Source: Oleiagrimonas citrea
GTDB lineage: Bacteria; Pseudomonadota; Gammaproteobacteria; Xanthomonadales; Rhodanobacteraceae
Assembly: GCF_012395255.1 (NCBI RefSeq)
Contig: NZ_JAAZQD010000002.1
Coordinates: forward strand, 186,001-250,000
DNA length: 64,000 bases
Direction of reading: 5' to 3'
Part shown: positions 9,701-18,756 of the stretch, one piece after another
How the letters are laid out: the number at the start of each line of letters is the position of its first letter
Numbering within the stretch: position 1 is the stretch's first letter
The notes under the pieces: generated by a model
Told to the model about the DNA's origin: nothing
What the model saw: only the letters and a program-made list of their open reading frames with translations
Database searches by the model: none
Position numbers and translations under genes: made by a program

Positions 9701-10056
9701 TGGCGCGAATCGGGTTCGCCCTCAAGCATCCATGCATGACGGCGCTGCAAATGTTCATCCAAATCGAGAACCGCATTCTGCTGCGTGCATACAGCGAGAA
9801 ATCCATCCCGGTCACGTCGCAGATCGTGCAGATCCAGCGGCTCGTCGGCCAGTTCGACAACGCGGAAACCGGCATCCTCGTACAGTCCGAGGCGACGGGC
9901 ACCGTCCGCCTGCAGCGAACGCATGAGCAAACGCCCGTGAATCAGCAGACCGGTGCTATCGGCGGATGTCAGTCGCCATGCCTTCCCTGCGTGGACGGCG
10001 AAAAGACCACCATCATTCGGACATGAAACCAGCAGGGTATGCTGGAAAGGGCTCAC
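6748..10056 (-). CDS. Three-part glycosyltransferase: DUF4915-like, coiled coil, GT2 and GT4 domains
   Basis: This large 1102-aa protein has four regions. Residues 5-275 resemble the DUF4915/TIGR03032 beta-propeller-like family. Residues 285-380 are a charged, heptad-rich coiled coil ([19 protein letters not shown] is typical). Residues 466-705 are a family 2 glycosyltransferase ([27 protein letters not shown]). Residues 732-1095 are a GT-B/family 4 glycosyltransferase ending in the usual [17 protein letters not shown] segment. The start is GTG, overlapping the wzt stop as GTGA. It probably adds two successive sugars to the exported glycan at the cytoplasmic face, with the coiled coil as scaffold. 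The sugars are unknown; heptose is plausible for one because the four heptose genes follow directly. Confidence 0.85.
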   Translation of the reverse strand: MSPFQHTLLVSCPNDGGLFAVHAGKAWRLTSADSTGLLIHGRLLMRSLQADGARRLGLYEDAGFRVVELADEPLDLHDLRRDRDGFLAVCTQQNAVLDLDEHLQRRHAWMLEGEPDSRHVNSVCRYQGRLLASLFGDFATHRGYKGRTQGAGEVRDLDTGELFLSGLSQPHSLTPCGDELLVCNSEAGEVRCYHGHSLKETWRCGGYPRGLLVAGDLVYVGISASRNADPGEVDAARIVVWSRSRGEIVASLPLPCREIYDIALLEDTSNLQYLAMAACEEAATDRAAFAALADERTRWAQSLDGELDERSRWVQSLQGELDDQARRITTLQAEIEQRAKNQQALEHQVETLREDAQRRLAEKGARIEFLSEQLQQITDSRSWRWTRPVRFFMRLMRRDWKGVLDGLRGSALARHPLSAKLRAPARRWLMRRVGSEVQPAQLREREPRHVDVMLTELAFAPVSSPEVSVIIPTYGRLDYTVACLHSIMKHLPRCSIEVLVMEDASGDTQIHRLREVPGLRYEVNPENLGFVRSCNRASTLARGRYLYYLNNDTEVTPGWLDAMLDVFGRYEDCGMVGSKLIYADGTLQEAGGIIWQDGSGWNYGRGQDPSAPAFNYVRETDYCSGASLLILREDFLALGQFEPCYAPAYNEDSDLAFKVRASGKRVYYTPFSTVVHHEGVSNGTDTSSGIKAYQVRNLETFRERWNAVLAAEHLANAQSPFLARERSQRRGVVLVVDHYVPQPDRDAGSRTMVAFIEQLQASGLAVKFWPANLYFDPVYTPRLQNMGVEVLYSHPSVSSFEAYMSEHGDEIDCVLLSRPDVAQSHVEEVRRHSRARVVYYGHDLHFERMQRQAEIDDDAGLKASAARMESVERSLWRVMDAVLYPSTEEVVRVRELEPEAHAAVVPPYAYTTFGRSDVAGPTGRTDVLFVAGFAHPPNEDAAIWLVESIMPTVWARHPETKLYLVGSNPTAKVKALAEARVVVTGFVEDDELQRFYRTSRVAVVPLRYGAGVKSKVVEALQQGLPLVTTEVGAQGLDRLDEIVTVSDDAGALADAVHRLLEDDDAWRAVSDAGAEFAEKHFSPMAMRTSLLTACWPNRETSV

Positions 10057-11423
10057 CGCGCCTCTCCCACATCCGCTTCGGCAGCCACCTCGACCTGCAA
10101 TCTCATGTCGGCCAAACCGCTGGCGTGCCTGGGTTCGCCGATCACGGTGAAAACGATGGCATCGATGCGTCGATCCAGCGCGACAATCTCGCCCGCCTCG
10201 TCGAAACGGGATACCCCAACGCTGAGGAAATACTGCCCTGGGAGCAAAGTGTTGACCATGTCGAACTCGGCCATCACAACGGCTTTCGCATCGAACTGAT
10301 GCACGCTTCCGTCACACGTGAACGTGTTTGCGCTGTATACACTGATCCCATCCCGAGTACGAACCTGCACACCGAAGATCAGTTTTTCGGCGGCATCGCG
10401 GAATCGGTAGCGCGCCTGCAGTGCGAAGCGTTCCCCGGCATGGAGCACCGGCGAACCCTGATCCACGCCTTTGAAAGCGAAATCGATGAGTTGTGCGCTG
10501 CCATCGCCGACTCGAACCTCGTCGCGGTTATATCCCGGTCGCACCGCAAACGTGTCGTTCGAGCCGCGCGGGATGGTCGTGCTCTCGTCCACGTCTTCCG
10601 CTTCGAGAGAGGTGGATGATGAAACCTCGTCCTCGGCTTCGTTCGGTTTCGTCGTGTGCGTGCCGAAGACACTTTGCAGGTAGGCCGCCACCGCAGGTTT
10701 GGCCTCGCCGTCGTAGATCATCCGCCCGTGATCAAGCACCACGCCCCGATCGCACAGACGCAGCAACACATCGATCGAGTGTGTCACGAAGAGCAAGGTG
10801 CAACCACGTTCGCGCAACTTGGCGATACGGCGAAAGCATTTGCGCTGGAAATAGACGTCGCCGACTGCGAGCGCTTCATCCACGATCAGAATCTCGGGAT
10901 CGCAGAAGGCCGCGACTGCAAAGGCTAGGCGCACGTACATGCCGCTCGAGTAGGTCTTGACCGGTTGATCGATGTATTCGCCGATCTCCGCGAATTCGAC
11001 GATCTCCTCGAACCGCGCACGGAGCTCGTTCTCTGCGATACCGTAGATGAGTCCGCTCAGGAACACATTTTCCCGGCCGGTGAACTCCGGATTGAACCCT
11101 GCGCCAAGCTCAAGCAAGGCAGCCACGCGCCCCGATGCCTTCACTTCGCCGGTGGTGGGATGAAGGGTGCCGCACACCAGCTGCAGAAAGGTCGACTTAC
11201 CTGAACCATTCCGTCCCAGAATGCCGACAGCCTCGCCGCGACGCACCTCGAGCGACAGGTCCTGCAAGGCCCAAAACTCCCTAAAGTAAGCTTTCGGCGT
11301 CGCTTTCGTAAGCCGCTGCAGACGCGGCATGATCATCTGCTTGAGTCGATCCTTCGGGCGTTCGTAGATTTCGTAGCGCTTGCCGAGCCCACGGACGCTG
11401 ATGGCCAGTTCGTCAGAGGACAT
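10053..11423 (-). CDS. wzt: Polysaccharide ABC transporter ATP-binding protein with C-terminal glycan-recognition domain
   Basis: This is the ATPase of a two-gene exporter that moves finished polysaccharide across the inner membrane. In 458 codons, GRNGSGKST (72-80) is Walker [13 protein letters not shown] (159-170) is the Wzt-style signature and [12 protein letters not shown] (180-191) is Walker B. After about residue 290 there is a beta-rich extension of the Wzt C-terminal type, which in E. coli O8/O9a binds the modified end of the O-antigen. ATG 11423 is preferred to TTG 11429 because AAGGGG is correctly spaced from it. It overlaps wzm by 11 bases. Confidence 0.9.
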   Translation of the reverse strand: MSSDELAISVRGLGKRYEIYERPKDRLKQMIMPRLQRLTKATPKAYFREFWALQDLSLEVRRGEAVGILGRNGSGKSTFLQLVCGTLHPTTGEVKASGRVAALLELGAGFNPEFTGRENVFLSGLIYGIAENELRARFEEIVEFAEIGEYIDQPVKTYSSGMYVRLAFAVAAFCDPEILIVDEALAVGDVYFQRKCFRRIAKLRERGCTLLFVTHSIDVLLRLCDRGVVLDHGRMIYDGEAKPAVAAYLQSVFGTHTTKPNEAEDEVSSSTSLEAEDVDESTTIPRGSNDTFAVRPGYNRDEVRVGDGSAQLIDFAFKGVDQGSPVLHAGERFALQARYRFRDAAEKLIFGVQVRTRDGISVYSANTFTCDGSVHQFDAKAVVMAEFDMVNTLLPGQYFLSVGVSRFDEAGEIVALDRRIDAIVFTVIGEPRHASGLADMRLQVEVAAEADVGEAR

Positions 11424-12237
11424 CTGCAAACCCCTTGCGTGCTTTTTCGAACCACACGAACGTCACCCACGCGAACAGGCAGCCAAGGACAAGATAGATG
11501 CCCAGTTCGAGCCAGTCCGGCTGTGTACCCCAGACCAAGACGGCGCGTGATTCGCGCACGATCAGAGTCAGCGGATTGAGATAGATGAAAATGCGAAAGC
11601 GCACCGGAATCAGGGACAGCGGATAGAAGACCGGCGCCAGAAACATCATCACCATGGTGACGATCGCAATGGCCTGCTTGAGGTCGCGCAGGAAGACACC
11701 GAGCGCAGACAACAGCCAGACCGAACCGACGACGAACGGAACGAAGGCCAGCACCACCAGCGGGAAGAGCACGGCGGTGGCGGGAACACTGCCGCTCGCG
11801 GCCCACTCGAACACCAGCAGCACCAAGGTCGAGATGCCCAGATGGAACAACGCCGCACCGAGCGCGCTCCAGCCAAGCGTTTCCAGAGGGAAAACCACGC
11901 GCTTGACGAAGTTGGTGTTCTCGATGATCAGCGTCGGCGCATGATTGGCGCATTCCGCGAAAAAGGCGTTGATGTTCAGACCCGCGAACAGCACGACGGC
12001 GAATTCGAAATGGCTCGTAACCTGGCTATTCCAGCGCGACTTGAAGATGACACCGAATACGAATGTGTATACGGCAAGCATCAACAGCGGATTGAAGAAC
12101 GACCAGAACAGGCCCATGAACGAGCCGCGATAGCGGCCGATCACGTCACGCCAGCTGAGCTGCATGACAAGTCGGAAATGACGCCGTAGAGCGATATAGG
12201 GTGCCGCGGGATTCGCTAACTGATATTTGGTGGTCAT
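11413..12237 (-). CDS. wzm: Polysaccharide ABC transporter permease
   Basis: This ABC-2-type inner-membrane permease partners with Wzt. About 274 residues hold six hydrophobic segments in the ABC-2 pattern, with the LSWRDVIGRYRGSFMGLFWS segment near the N-terminus typical of Wzm/TagG proteins. GTG 12243 is an alternative start and I see no convincing Shine-Dalgarno for either. It is the first gene of the minus-strand polysaccharide operon. Together with wzt it implies the ABC-transporter route of O-antigen or capsule export rather than Wzx/Wzy. Confidence 0.9.
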   Translation of the reverse strand: MTTKYQLANPAAPYIALRRHFRLVMQLSWRDVIGRYRGSFMGLFWSFFNPLLMLAVYTFVFGVIFKSRWNSQVTSHFEFAVVLFAGLNINAFFAECANHAPTLIIENTNFVKRVVFPLETLGWSALGAALFHLGISTLVLLVFEWAASGSVPATAVLFPLVVLAFVPFVVGSVWLLSALGVFLRDLKQAIAIVTMVMMFLAPVFYPLSLIPVRFRIFIYLNPLTLIVRESRAVLVWGTQPDWLELGIYLVLGCLFAWVTFVWFEKARKGFADVL

Positions 12238-12323
12238 GTTCACTGCAATCGGATCACGGGCGTGGCCAACAAAGGGCCGTCAACGCACGTTGCAAGAGGA
12301 AATCGGTTTGCCATCGACGCGCC

Positions 12324-13490
12324 TCAAGCCAGCGCGTCGTTCAGTTCCGCCCTCAGGTCCTCGATATCTTCCACGCCTACCGACAGGCGAATGAGCGTGT
12401 CGCTGATGCCCAGACGCTTGCGATTCGCGGCAGGCACGGATGCATGCGTCATGATGGCCGGATGCTCGATCAGACTCTCCACACCACCCAACGACTCGGC
12501 CAGAGCGAACAGATGACACCGTTCCAGCACGCGCTTGGCTTTGCGCAAGCCGCCCTTGACCTCGATGCTGACGATGCCACCGAAGCCGTCCATCTGGCGT
12601 TTTGCCAATGCATGTTGCGGATGGCTCTTTAATCCCGGATAAATCACCCGTTCGACCTGCGGATGCTTCTCCAGCCATTTCGCCAGATCCAGTGCGCTTT
12701 CGCAGTGCTGGCGCATGCGCAGATGCAGGGTCTTCAGGCCGCGCATGGCGAGGAAGGCATCGAATGGGCCGGCGATGGCGCCGACCGAGTTCTGCAGGAA
12801 GCCCATCTGCTCGGCCAACTCGTCGCTGCCGGCCACGACCACGCCGCCGACGATGTCCGAGTGGCCGTTCAGGTATTTGGTCGCCGAATGCAGCACAAGG
12901 TCCGCGCCGTATTCCAGCGGTCGCTGCACCATCGGCGAGCAGAAGGTGTTGTCTACGACCAGGATCAGCCCGTGCTTCTGCGCAAAGGCGGCCACCTTCT
13001 TCAGATCGACCAGTTTGAGCATGGGATTGGTCGGCGTTTCCGCCCAGATCATCCGCGTCTCAGGCTTGAGCGCCGCCTTCAGCGCCTTGGTGTCGTTGAG
13101 ATCGACGAAACTGAAATCCAGGCCCGCCGAACGTCGACGCACCCGCTCGAACAACCGATAGGTGCCGCCGTACAGGTCATCCATCGCGATCACATGGCTG
13201 CCCGAATCGAGCAGGTCCAGCACGGTGGACGCCGCCGCCAGTCCCGAACCGAAGGCGAAACCGGCAACGCCGCCTTCCAGATCGGCCACACAGCGCTCGT
13301 AGGCCATGCGCGTGGGGTTCTGCGAACGCGAATATTCGAAGCCCTTGTGCTTGCCAGGACTCTCCTGGACATAGGTCGAGGTCGCATAAATCGGCGTCAT
13401 GATCGCCCCCGTAGTCGGATCAGGCTCCTGACCGGCGTGGATGGCCCGGGTTCCAAGACCCTGTTTCAACGACATTTTCTTGCGATTCAT
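12324..13490 (-). CDS. metB: Cystathionine gamma-synthase/gamma-lyase family PLP enzyme
   Basis: This 388-aa PLP enzyme belongs to the Cys/Met metabolism family. LHSATKYLNGHSD places the cofactor lysine at about 205, and FEYSRSQNPTR (51-61) and ETPTNP (151-156) are family landmarks. The frame extends 39 codons further upstream, but ATG 13490 has AGGAT correctly placed and matches the usual start. Sequence alone does not separate synthase from lyase. In Xanthomonas this gene marks one edge of the LPS locus, and here it directly precedes wzm. A cystathionine beta-synthase gene at 22119-23489 would pair with a lyase for reverse transsulfuration. Confidence 0.9.
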   Translation of the reverse strand: MNRKKMSLKQGLGTRAIHAGQEPDPTTGAIMTPIYATSTYVQESPGKHKGFEYSRSQNPTRMAYERCVADLEGGVAGFAFGSGLAAASTVLDLLDSGSHVIAMDDLYGGTYRLFERVRRRSAGLDFSFVDLNDTKALKAALKPETRMIWAETPTNPMLKLVDLKKVAAFAQKHGLILVVDNTFCSPMVQRPLEYGADLVLHSATKYLNGHSDIVGGVVVAGSDELAEQMGFLQNSVGAIAGPFDAFLAMRGLKTLHLRMRQHCESALDLAKWLEKHPQVERVIYPGLKSHPQHALAKRQMDGFGGIVSIEVKGGLRKAKRVLERCHLFALAESLGGVESLIEHPAIMTHASVPAANRKRLGISDTLIRLSVGVEDIEDLRAELNDALA

Positions 13491-13707
13491 GCGTACATCC
13501 TGTGCAATCGGCTTCGAACGGCAATTGCACATTATGACATGCGTCCGACGCACCTCGAAGTGCCCCGTCCGCAGCCGCGAACGGCGCGCGGGACGCATGC
13601 CCCACATCGCGCGGGAAAACAGAACTGCACCCGGAATTCCACGACAAAAACACCTTCATGGCCAACGTCGCCTCGGCCGTCCCCCAGGATCAGAGCAAGG
13701 GCTTCGC

Positions 13708-13730
13708 AAACCGCCTTGAACGCGGTTTTT
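13708..13730 (-). terminator. Candidate terminator after the cyo-SURF1 operon
   Basis: AAACCGC and GCGGTTT arms surround a short loop, just downstream of the SURF1 stop. The T-run is longer on the plus strand than on the minus strand, so its direction is uncertain. The rest of 13491-13740 holds the metB leader and no recognisable gene. Confidence 0.35.
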
Positions 13731-13740
13731 CCCTGAAGAA

Positions 13741-14526
13741 CTAGTCGGCGCTCTCCTCGTGCCGCGCCTTGCGCTCGCGCCGGATCGCCAGCCCCACGCC
13801 CAGCGCCGTGCCGAGCGCCAGCAGATACCAGGTGATGGCGTAGTTCAGGTGATGGTTGGGGAAATGGATCACCGTGAGACCGGCCACGGGCCACGGCCCC
13901 GCTCCCTCCCGGGCGGCGGCATCGATGAAGTACGGCGCAACCTGCGATTCGCTCAGCCCGCGCTTTGCGGTGATGGCGGCGACATCGCGCGAGTACCACT
14001 GGTCTTTTGTCGGCTGGTTCGGCCGCAGGAATCCGCCGCCCGGCTCGCTGAAACGCAGCAACCCGGTCAACGCGACTTCGCCTTGCGGCGGCGCGGCCTG
14101 CCGGTACGCCGGCGTATCCGGCATGTCGGCGGGAATATAGCCGCGGTTGACCCACACCACAAAGCCGCGATCCGTGCGCAGCGGCGCCATCACCCAGAAC
14201 CCGTATCCCTTCTTGCTGGTGCCGTGCACCAGCGTCTGCGCGCCGGGAAGGTAATGGCCGTGCAGGCGGACGTGCAGATATTGCAGATGACCGGCGGCGA
14301 TCCGGGACCACTGTCCCGGACCGGGCGCGTTCACCGGCGGCGCATCCACGCGCGTGTTCACGTCGTGGATGAGACCGAGTTTCCAGTGCAGACGCCGCAC
14401 CTGCCAGTTGCCCAGCAGAATGAAGCCGATGAACGCGGCCAGCGCCAGCGTCGCCAGGGAAACGCGTTTGATGACGCCGCGCCGCGTCCGCCGCGGGAGC
14501 GATGCGGGGGGCGGCGTCGGGGTCAC
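13741..14526 (-). CDS. SURF1 family protein
   Basis: This 261-aa inner-membrane protein has one helix near the N-terminus (about 25-43, ending LGNWQVRRLHWK, typical of SURF1) and one near the C-terminus (about 230-250, in the YAITWYLLALGTALG segment). The periplasmic domain lies between them (RGYIP around residue 130). SURF1 proteins help insert heme into heme-copper oxidases, mostly the aa3 type. Here the GTG start overlaps the cyoD stop as GTGA, so it is made as the fifth gene of a quinol oxidase operon. A helper role for this bo3-type enzyme is the natural inference. Confidence 0.88.
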   Translation of the reverse strand: MTPTPPPASLPRRTRRGVIKRVSLATLALAAFIGFILLGNWQVRRLHWKLGLIHDVNTRVDAPPVNAPGPGQWSRIAAGHLQYLHVRLHGHYLPGAQTLVHGTSKKGYGFWVMAPLRTDRGFVVWVNRGYIPADMPDTPAYRQAAPPQGEVALTGLLRFSEPGGGFLRPNQPTKDQWYSRDVAAITAKRGLSESQVAPYFIDAAAREGAGPWPVAGLTVIHFPNHHLNYAITWYLLALGTALGVGLAIRRERKARHEESAD

Positions 14527-14909
14527 GATCCTTGCTTGTGGTGCATGTACTGCGGCGACATCGGCATCATGTTCGCATTCTCGTTGTACATGACCCAGAT
14601 CGACGCGCCGAGCACGATCGCCACCAGCACACCGGTGAAGATCAGTGCCAGCATGTTCCAGCCGCTCTCCGAGCGCGTGTCCAGATGCAGGAAGAAGATC
14701 ATGTGCACCAGGATCTGCACCGCAGCGAGCCCCAGCACGATCAGGATCGTCGCCTGACGGCTCTCGATCACGTGCCCCATCACCAGCCAGAACGGGATGA
14801 TGGTCAGGATGGCCGCCAGCACGAAGCCGGTCAGGTAACCGCGCAGGCTGCCATGGTGCGCGTGCATGGCATCGTCATGCGCGTGTTCGGTATGGGACGA
14901 AGAATTCAT
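14523..14909 (-). CDS. cyoD: Cytochrome bo3 ubiquinol oxidase subunit IV
   Basis: This small 128-aa membrane subunit has three helices. The start is ATG 14909, which overlaps the cyoC stop. The N-terminus is His-rich (HTEHAHDDAMHAHHG), and the helices carry the CyoD/COX4 pattern ILVHMIFFLHLDTRSESGW. The gene order and overlaps with cyoC and SURF1 fit an operon. Confidence 0.92.
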   Translation of the reverse strand: MNSSSHTEHAHDDAMHAHHGSLRGYLTGFVLAAILTIIPFWLVMGHVIESRQATILIVLGLAAVQILVHMIFFLHLDTRSESGWNMLALIFTGVLVAIVLGASIWVMYNENANMMPMSPQYMHHKQGS

Positions 14910-15523
14910 CGCAACACTCCCACCAGGTAGACGTAGCTGAAGACGCCGACCCAGATCAGATCGAGGAAATGCCAGAACATGCTCAGGCACTGCAGACGGC
15001 GGATGTTGGCCTCGTGCAGGCCGTGCTTGCCGAGCTGCACCATGAGCACGATCAACCACAGGATACCGACGGTCACGTGCAGACCGTGCGTGCCCACCAG
15101 GATGAAGAACGAGGACAGAAACGCGCTGCGATCCGGTCCCGCGCCCTCGGCGATCATGGTCACGAACTCGTGGATCTCCAGCCCCACGAACGCAGCCGCC
15201 AGCAGGCCGGACACGGCCAGCCAGCCGAGCATCGCACGCTTGCGCTTGCGGGCCATCTCCAGCATCGCGAAGCCGAAGGTGACCGAAGAGATCAGCAGCA
15301 GCGCCGTGTTCACGGCCAAGCCGGTCAGATCGAACACGTCCGCCCCGGTCGGACCGGCGGCATAGCTGGTGCCGAGCACCGCGTTGCATGCGAAGAGCGC
15401 CGCGAAGATGAAGCAGTCGCTCATCAGGTAGATCCAGAACCCGAGCAGGGTTCCGTTGTGCCCGTGCGGCTCTTCGCGGCAGTAGAAATCCTGCGCGCTG
15501 GATTCAGTCGCGATGGTGTTCAT
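14906..15523 (-). CDS. cyoC: Cytochrome bo3 ubiquinol oxidase subunit III
   Basis: This is a 205-aa protein with five hydrophobic helices. The segment [19 protein letters not shown] near residue 27 and [14 protein letters not shown] around 145 are hallmarks of the COX3/CyoC family. The length matches the five-helix quinol oxidase form rather than the seven-helix aa3 form. It overlaps both neighbours by four bases. Confidence 0.94.
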   Translation of the reverse strand: MNTIATESSAQDFYCREEPHGHNGTLLGFWIYLMSDCFIFAALFACNAVLGTSYAAGPTGADVFDLTGLAVNTALLLISSVTFGFAMLEMARKRKRAMLGWLAVSGLLAAAFVGLEIHEFVTMIAEGAGPDRSAFLSSFFILVGTHGLHVTVGILWLIVLMVQLGKHGLHEANIRRLQCLSMFWHFLDLIWVGVFSYVYLVGVLR

Positions 15524-17529
15524 GCGCGGGCCTCCTGCGGATCCGACGCCCAGTTGCCGCTGTGCTCGAAGCGATTCACTTCATCGGCGGACACGTGGTA
15601 GTCACGGTTGTAATTGAACGTGTGGAAGATGGCGTAGGCGATCAGCGCCACGAAGGACACCGCAGCCAGCCACCAGATGTACCAGACCATGGCGAAGCCG
15701 AATACGAAGCCCAGCGCCGACAGGACCACGCCAGTCGCCGTGCTCTTCGGCATGTGGATGTCGTTGAAGCCCTGCAGCGGACGCTGGTAGCCCGACTCCT
15801 TCATGTTCGTCCACGCGTCGCGCTCGTGCACCTTCGGCACAAAGGCAAAGTTGTACGGCGGCGGCGGCGACGAAGTCTGCCACTCGAGCGTGCGACCACC
15901 CCACGGATCGTGGCCCACCGCGTATTTCTCGCGGTTGCGGATGCTGACGTAGATCTGCATCACGAAGGACAGGATGCCGAGCAGGATCAGGAAGGCCCCG
16001 AACGCGGCGATGATGAACCACTTCTGCAGGCTCGGATCGGTGAAGTGGCTGAGGCGGCGCGTCACGCCCATCAGACCCAGGATGTACAGCGGACCGAAGG
16101 CGAACCAGAAGCCGATCTGCCAGAACCAGAAGCTGCACTTGCCCCAGAACGGATCGAGGCGGAAACCGAACGCCTTCGGGAACCAGTAGTTGATGCCGGC
16201 GAAGATGCCGAACACCACACCGCCGATGATCACGTTGTGGAAGTGCGCGATCAGGAACAGGCTGTTGTGCAGCAAGAAGTCGGCCGGAGCCACCGACAGC
16301 ATCACGCCGGTCATGCCGCCAATGGTGAAGGTGAACAGGAAGCCCATCGTCCACAGCATCGGCACGTCGAAGCGCACGCGTCCGCGGTACATGGTGAACA
16401 GCCAGTTGAAGATCTTCGCGCCTGTTGGAATCGAGATCATCATCGTCGTCAACGAGAAGAACGAGTTGACGTCCGCACCCGAACCCATGGTGAAGAAGTG
16501 ATGCAGCCACACCAGGTAGGACAGGATCATGATCGACACGGTCGCGTAGACCATCGACGAGTAGCCGAACAGGCGCTTGCCGGAGAACGTCGAGACGATT
16601 TCGGAGAACACGCCGAACAGCGGCAGGATCAGGATGTACACCTCCGGGTGGCCCCAGATCCAGATCAGATTGATGTACATCATCACGTTGCCGCCCATAC
16701 CGGCCGTGAAGAAATGCGTGCCGATGTAGCGGTCCAGGGACAGCAGCAGCAGCGTGGCGGTCAGGATCGGGAACGTCACCACGATCAGGCCGCTGGTGCA
16801 CAGCGTGGTCCAGGTGAACATCGGCATCTTCATCAGCGACATGCCCGGCGCGCGCATCTTCAGGATGGTCACGACGAAGTTGATGCCGGTGAGCAGCGTG
16901 CCGAGGCCTGATAGCTGCAGACCCCAGATGTAGTAGTCCACACCGGGCCCGGGACTCTGATGAAGCTCGGAGACCGGCGGATAGCCCAGCCAGCCCGCAT
17001 GCGAGAAATCACCGATGAACAGCGAGACCATGAACAGCAGCACGCCGGACACGGTCAGCCAGAAACTGAAATTGTTCAGGAACGGGAACGCCACGTCACG
17101 GGCGCCGATCTGCATCGGCATGACGTAGTTCATCAGGCCAACGATGTACGCCATCGCCACGAAGAAGATCATGATCGCGCCGTGCGCGGTGAAGATCTGG
17201 TCGTAGTGGTGCGGCGGCAGATAGCCCATGTTGTCGCCGAAGGCGATGGCCTGCTGCGCGCGCATCATGATGGCGTCAGCGAAACCGCGGAACAGCATCA
17301 CCGTGGCCAGGATCATGTACATGATGCCGAGCTTCTTGTGGTCGACGCTGGTGAACCACTCGGTCCACAGGTAGCCCCACTGGCGCTTCCAGGTGATGAA
17401 GCCCAGCAACGCTGCACCGCCGGTCGCCACCACGATGAACGTGACGACGACGATCATGTTGTGCAGCGGCAACGAGTCGAGCGACAGGCGGCCGAGCAGG
17501 AAATTCCAGAATTCGGAACGATTAGGCAT
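15520..17529 (-). CDS. cyoB: Cytochrome bo3 ubiquinol oxidase subunit I
   Basis: This catalytic subunit of 669 aa carries heme b, heme o3 and CuB. The quinone-site residues of the E. coli enzyme are conserved with a +10 shift: Arg81 and Asp85 in RGFADAIMM, and His108 and Gln111 in PPHHYDQIF. His116 (TAHG) is a heme b ligand. [15 protein letters not shown] holds the CuB His-Tyr pair, [10 protein letters not shown] the other CuB histidines, and [13 protein letters not shown] the heme ligands. The start lies 23 bases after cyoA. Confidence 0.96.
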   Translation of the reverse strand: MPNRSEFWNFLLGRLSLDSLPLHNMIVVVTFIVVATGGAALLGFITWKRQWGYLWTEWFTSVDHKKLGIMYMILATVMLFRGFADAIMMRAQQAIAFGDNMGYLPPHHYDQIFTAHGAIMIFFVAMAYIVGLMNYVMPMQIGARDVAFPFLNNFSFWLTVSGVLLFMVSLFIGDFSHAGWLGYPPVSELHQSPGPGVDYYIWGLQLSGLGTLLTGINFVVTILKMRAPGMSLMKMPMFTWTTLCTSGLIVVTFPILTATLLLLSLDRYIGTHFFTAGMGGNVMMYINLIWIWGHPEVYILILPLFGVFSEIVSTFSGKRLFGYSSMVYATVSIMILSYLVWLHHFFTMGSGADVNSFFSLTTMMISIPTGAKIFNWLFTMYRGRVRFDVPMLWTMGFLFTFTIGGMTGVMLSVAPADFLLHNSLFLIAHFHNVIIGGVVFGIFAGINYWFPKAFGFRLDPFWGKCSFWFWQIGFWFAFGPLYILGLMGVTRRLSHFTDPSLQKWFIIAAFGAFLILLGILSFVMQIYVSIRNREKYAVGHDPWGGRTLEWQTSSPPPPYNFAFVPKVHERDAWTNMKESGYQRPLQGFNDIHMPKSTATGVVLSALGFVFGFAMVWYIWWLAAVSFVALIAYAIFHTFNYNRDYHVSADEVNRFEHSGNWASDPQEARA

Positions 17530-17552
17530 GACTTGTATCTCGGAAATTCGGT

Positions 17553-18548
17553 TCAGTGCGCCGCTGCGTCATGCGCGGGCGCCTGCGACGAAGGTTCGGC
17601 GGTCATGGCGTCCGCGCCATGCCGAGCCCGCGGGGCATGCGCTTCCCCGGCGTCGATCGCCATCATCTGGCTCATGCACATCTGACCGGGTTCGACGCAA
17701 CGATTGAGAATGCGGTCGTACAGGCCCGAGGCATACTGGGCATAGTAGTGCGCAGGCTCGTCGCGACTGGGCTTGTGCAGCTTCTCGTAGGCCGCGCGAT
17801 CGAGGTCATGGCCACTGGCGCGCACCTTGGCCACCCACTGGTCGAAACCCTTGGCGCTGAGGCCATGGAAACGGAATCGCATGTCCGTGAAGCCGTGGCC
17901 GCTGTAGTTCGCGGAGAAGCCGTCGTAGTCACCCGGCTTGTTGATGACCGCGTTCAACACGGTCTGCATGCCTGGCATGGTGTAGATCTGCCCCGCCAGC
18001 GACGGCACGAAGAACGAGTCCATCATGTCGCTGGAGGTGAGCTTGAAGTGGATCGGGCGATCCACCGGCGCGGCCAGCTCGTTGACGGTGGCAATGCCGT
18101 ACTGGGGGTAGATGAACAGCCACTTCCACTTCAGCGAGACCACCTCGACCTCGAGCGGCTTGGCTTTCACATGCGCCGAGCGGCCTTCCGCGATGCGCGT
18201 CAGCGGACGATACGGGTCGAGCTGGTGGGTGCCGATCCAGGTCATCGCGCCCAACGCCATGATGATGAGCAGCGGCGCCGCCCACACGATCAGCTCCAGA
18301 TACGTGGAGTGATCCCACTCGGCGTCGTAGACGGCCTTCTTGTTGGACGCCCGATAACGCCAGGCGATCACGCCGACGGCGATGAGCACCGGCACGATGA
18401 TGAGGGACATCAGGACCGCCGAGGCGATCATCAGGTCACTTTGCTGGCGCGCGACGTCGCCGGAGGGATCGAGCAGCACGAGATGGCAGCCTCCCAGCGC
18501 GAGCGCCGGGAACAGCCAAAACATGCCGCGGAGTCTTTTCACGGACAT
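17553..18548 (-). CDS. cyoA: Cytochrome bo3 ubiquinol oxidase subunit II (lipoprotein)
   Basis: Starting at ATG 18548 gives 331 aa with a lipoprotein signal ending LALGGC. Two transmembrane helices and a periplasmic cupredoxin domain follow. In the C-terminal domain the copper-A region reads [13 protein letters not shown], without the two cysteines a cytochrome c oxidase would have, so this is a quinol oxidase subunit. The tail is Ala/His-rich and longer than usual. The frame continues 23 codons upstream, but the lipobox decides the start. It is the first gene of cyoABCD-SURF1; no cyoE is in this window. Confidence 0.93.
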   Translation of the reverse strand: MSVKRLRGMFWLFPALALGGCHLVLLDPSGDVARQQSDLMIASAVLMSLIIVPVLIAVGVIAWRYRASNKKAVYDAEWDHSTYLELIVWAAPLLIIMALGAMTWIGTHQLDPYRPLTRIAEGRSAHVKAKPLEVEVVSLKWKWLFIYPQYGIATVNELAAPVDRPIHFKLTSSDMMDSFFVPSLAGQIYTMPGMQTVLNAVINKPGDYDGFSANYSGHGFTDMRFRFHGLSAKGFDQWVAKVRASGHDLDRAAYEKLHKPSRDEPAHYYAQYASGLYDRILNRCVEPGQMCMSQMMAIDAGEAHAPRARHGADAMTAEPSSQAPAHDAAAH

Positions 18549-18756
18549 GGGACAAGTATGGGGGAGGGGACGACTTCCCAATGATAAGCCGTTTTGGCTT
18601 TTTTTCCGATTGGACAATTTGTCTCATGTTCGATCCGCGCCTGTGGGTGCATACTTATAGAGCGCGCGTGTCGAGACTTCCCCCTTGTCGTCTCCATCGC
18701 GCACCGTCATGCATCCCACGCCGGCCGCCGGCCGGCAACGACTCCACGGAAACACC

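Noticed and set aside
12281-12292. Small dyad CAACG-CA-CGTTG between metB and wzm
   Set aside because: Too short to distinguish from chance in a spacer of this size, and no regulator is linked to it.
18586-18605. Terminator-like hairpin (AAGCC / GGCTT plus T-run) between cyoA and the MFS gene
   Set aside because: It faces the plus strand between divergent genes, where no upstream plus-strand transcript is expected; the stem is only five bases.
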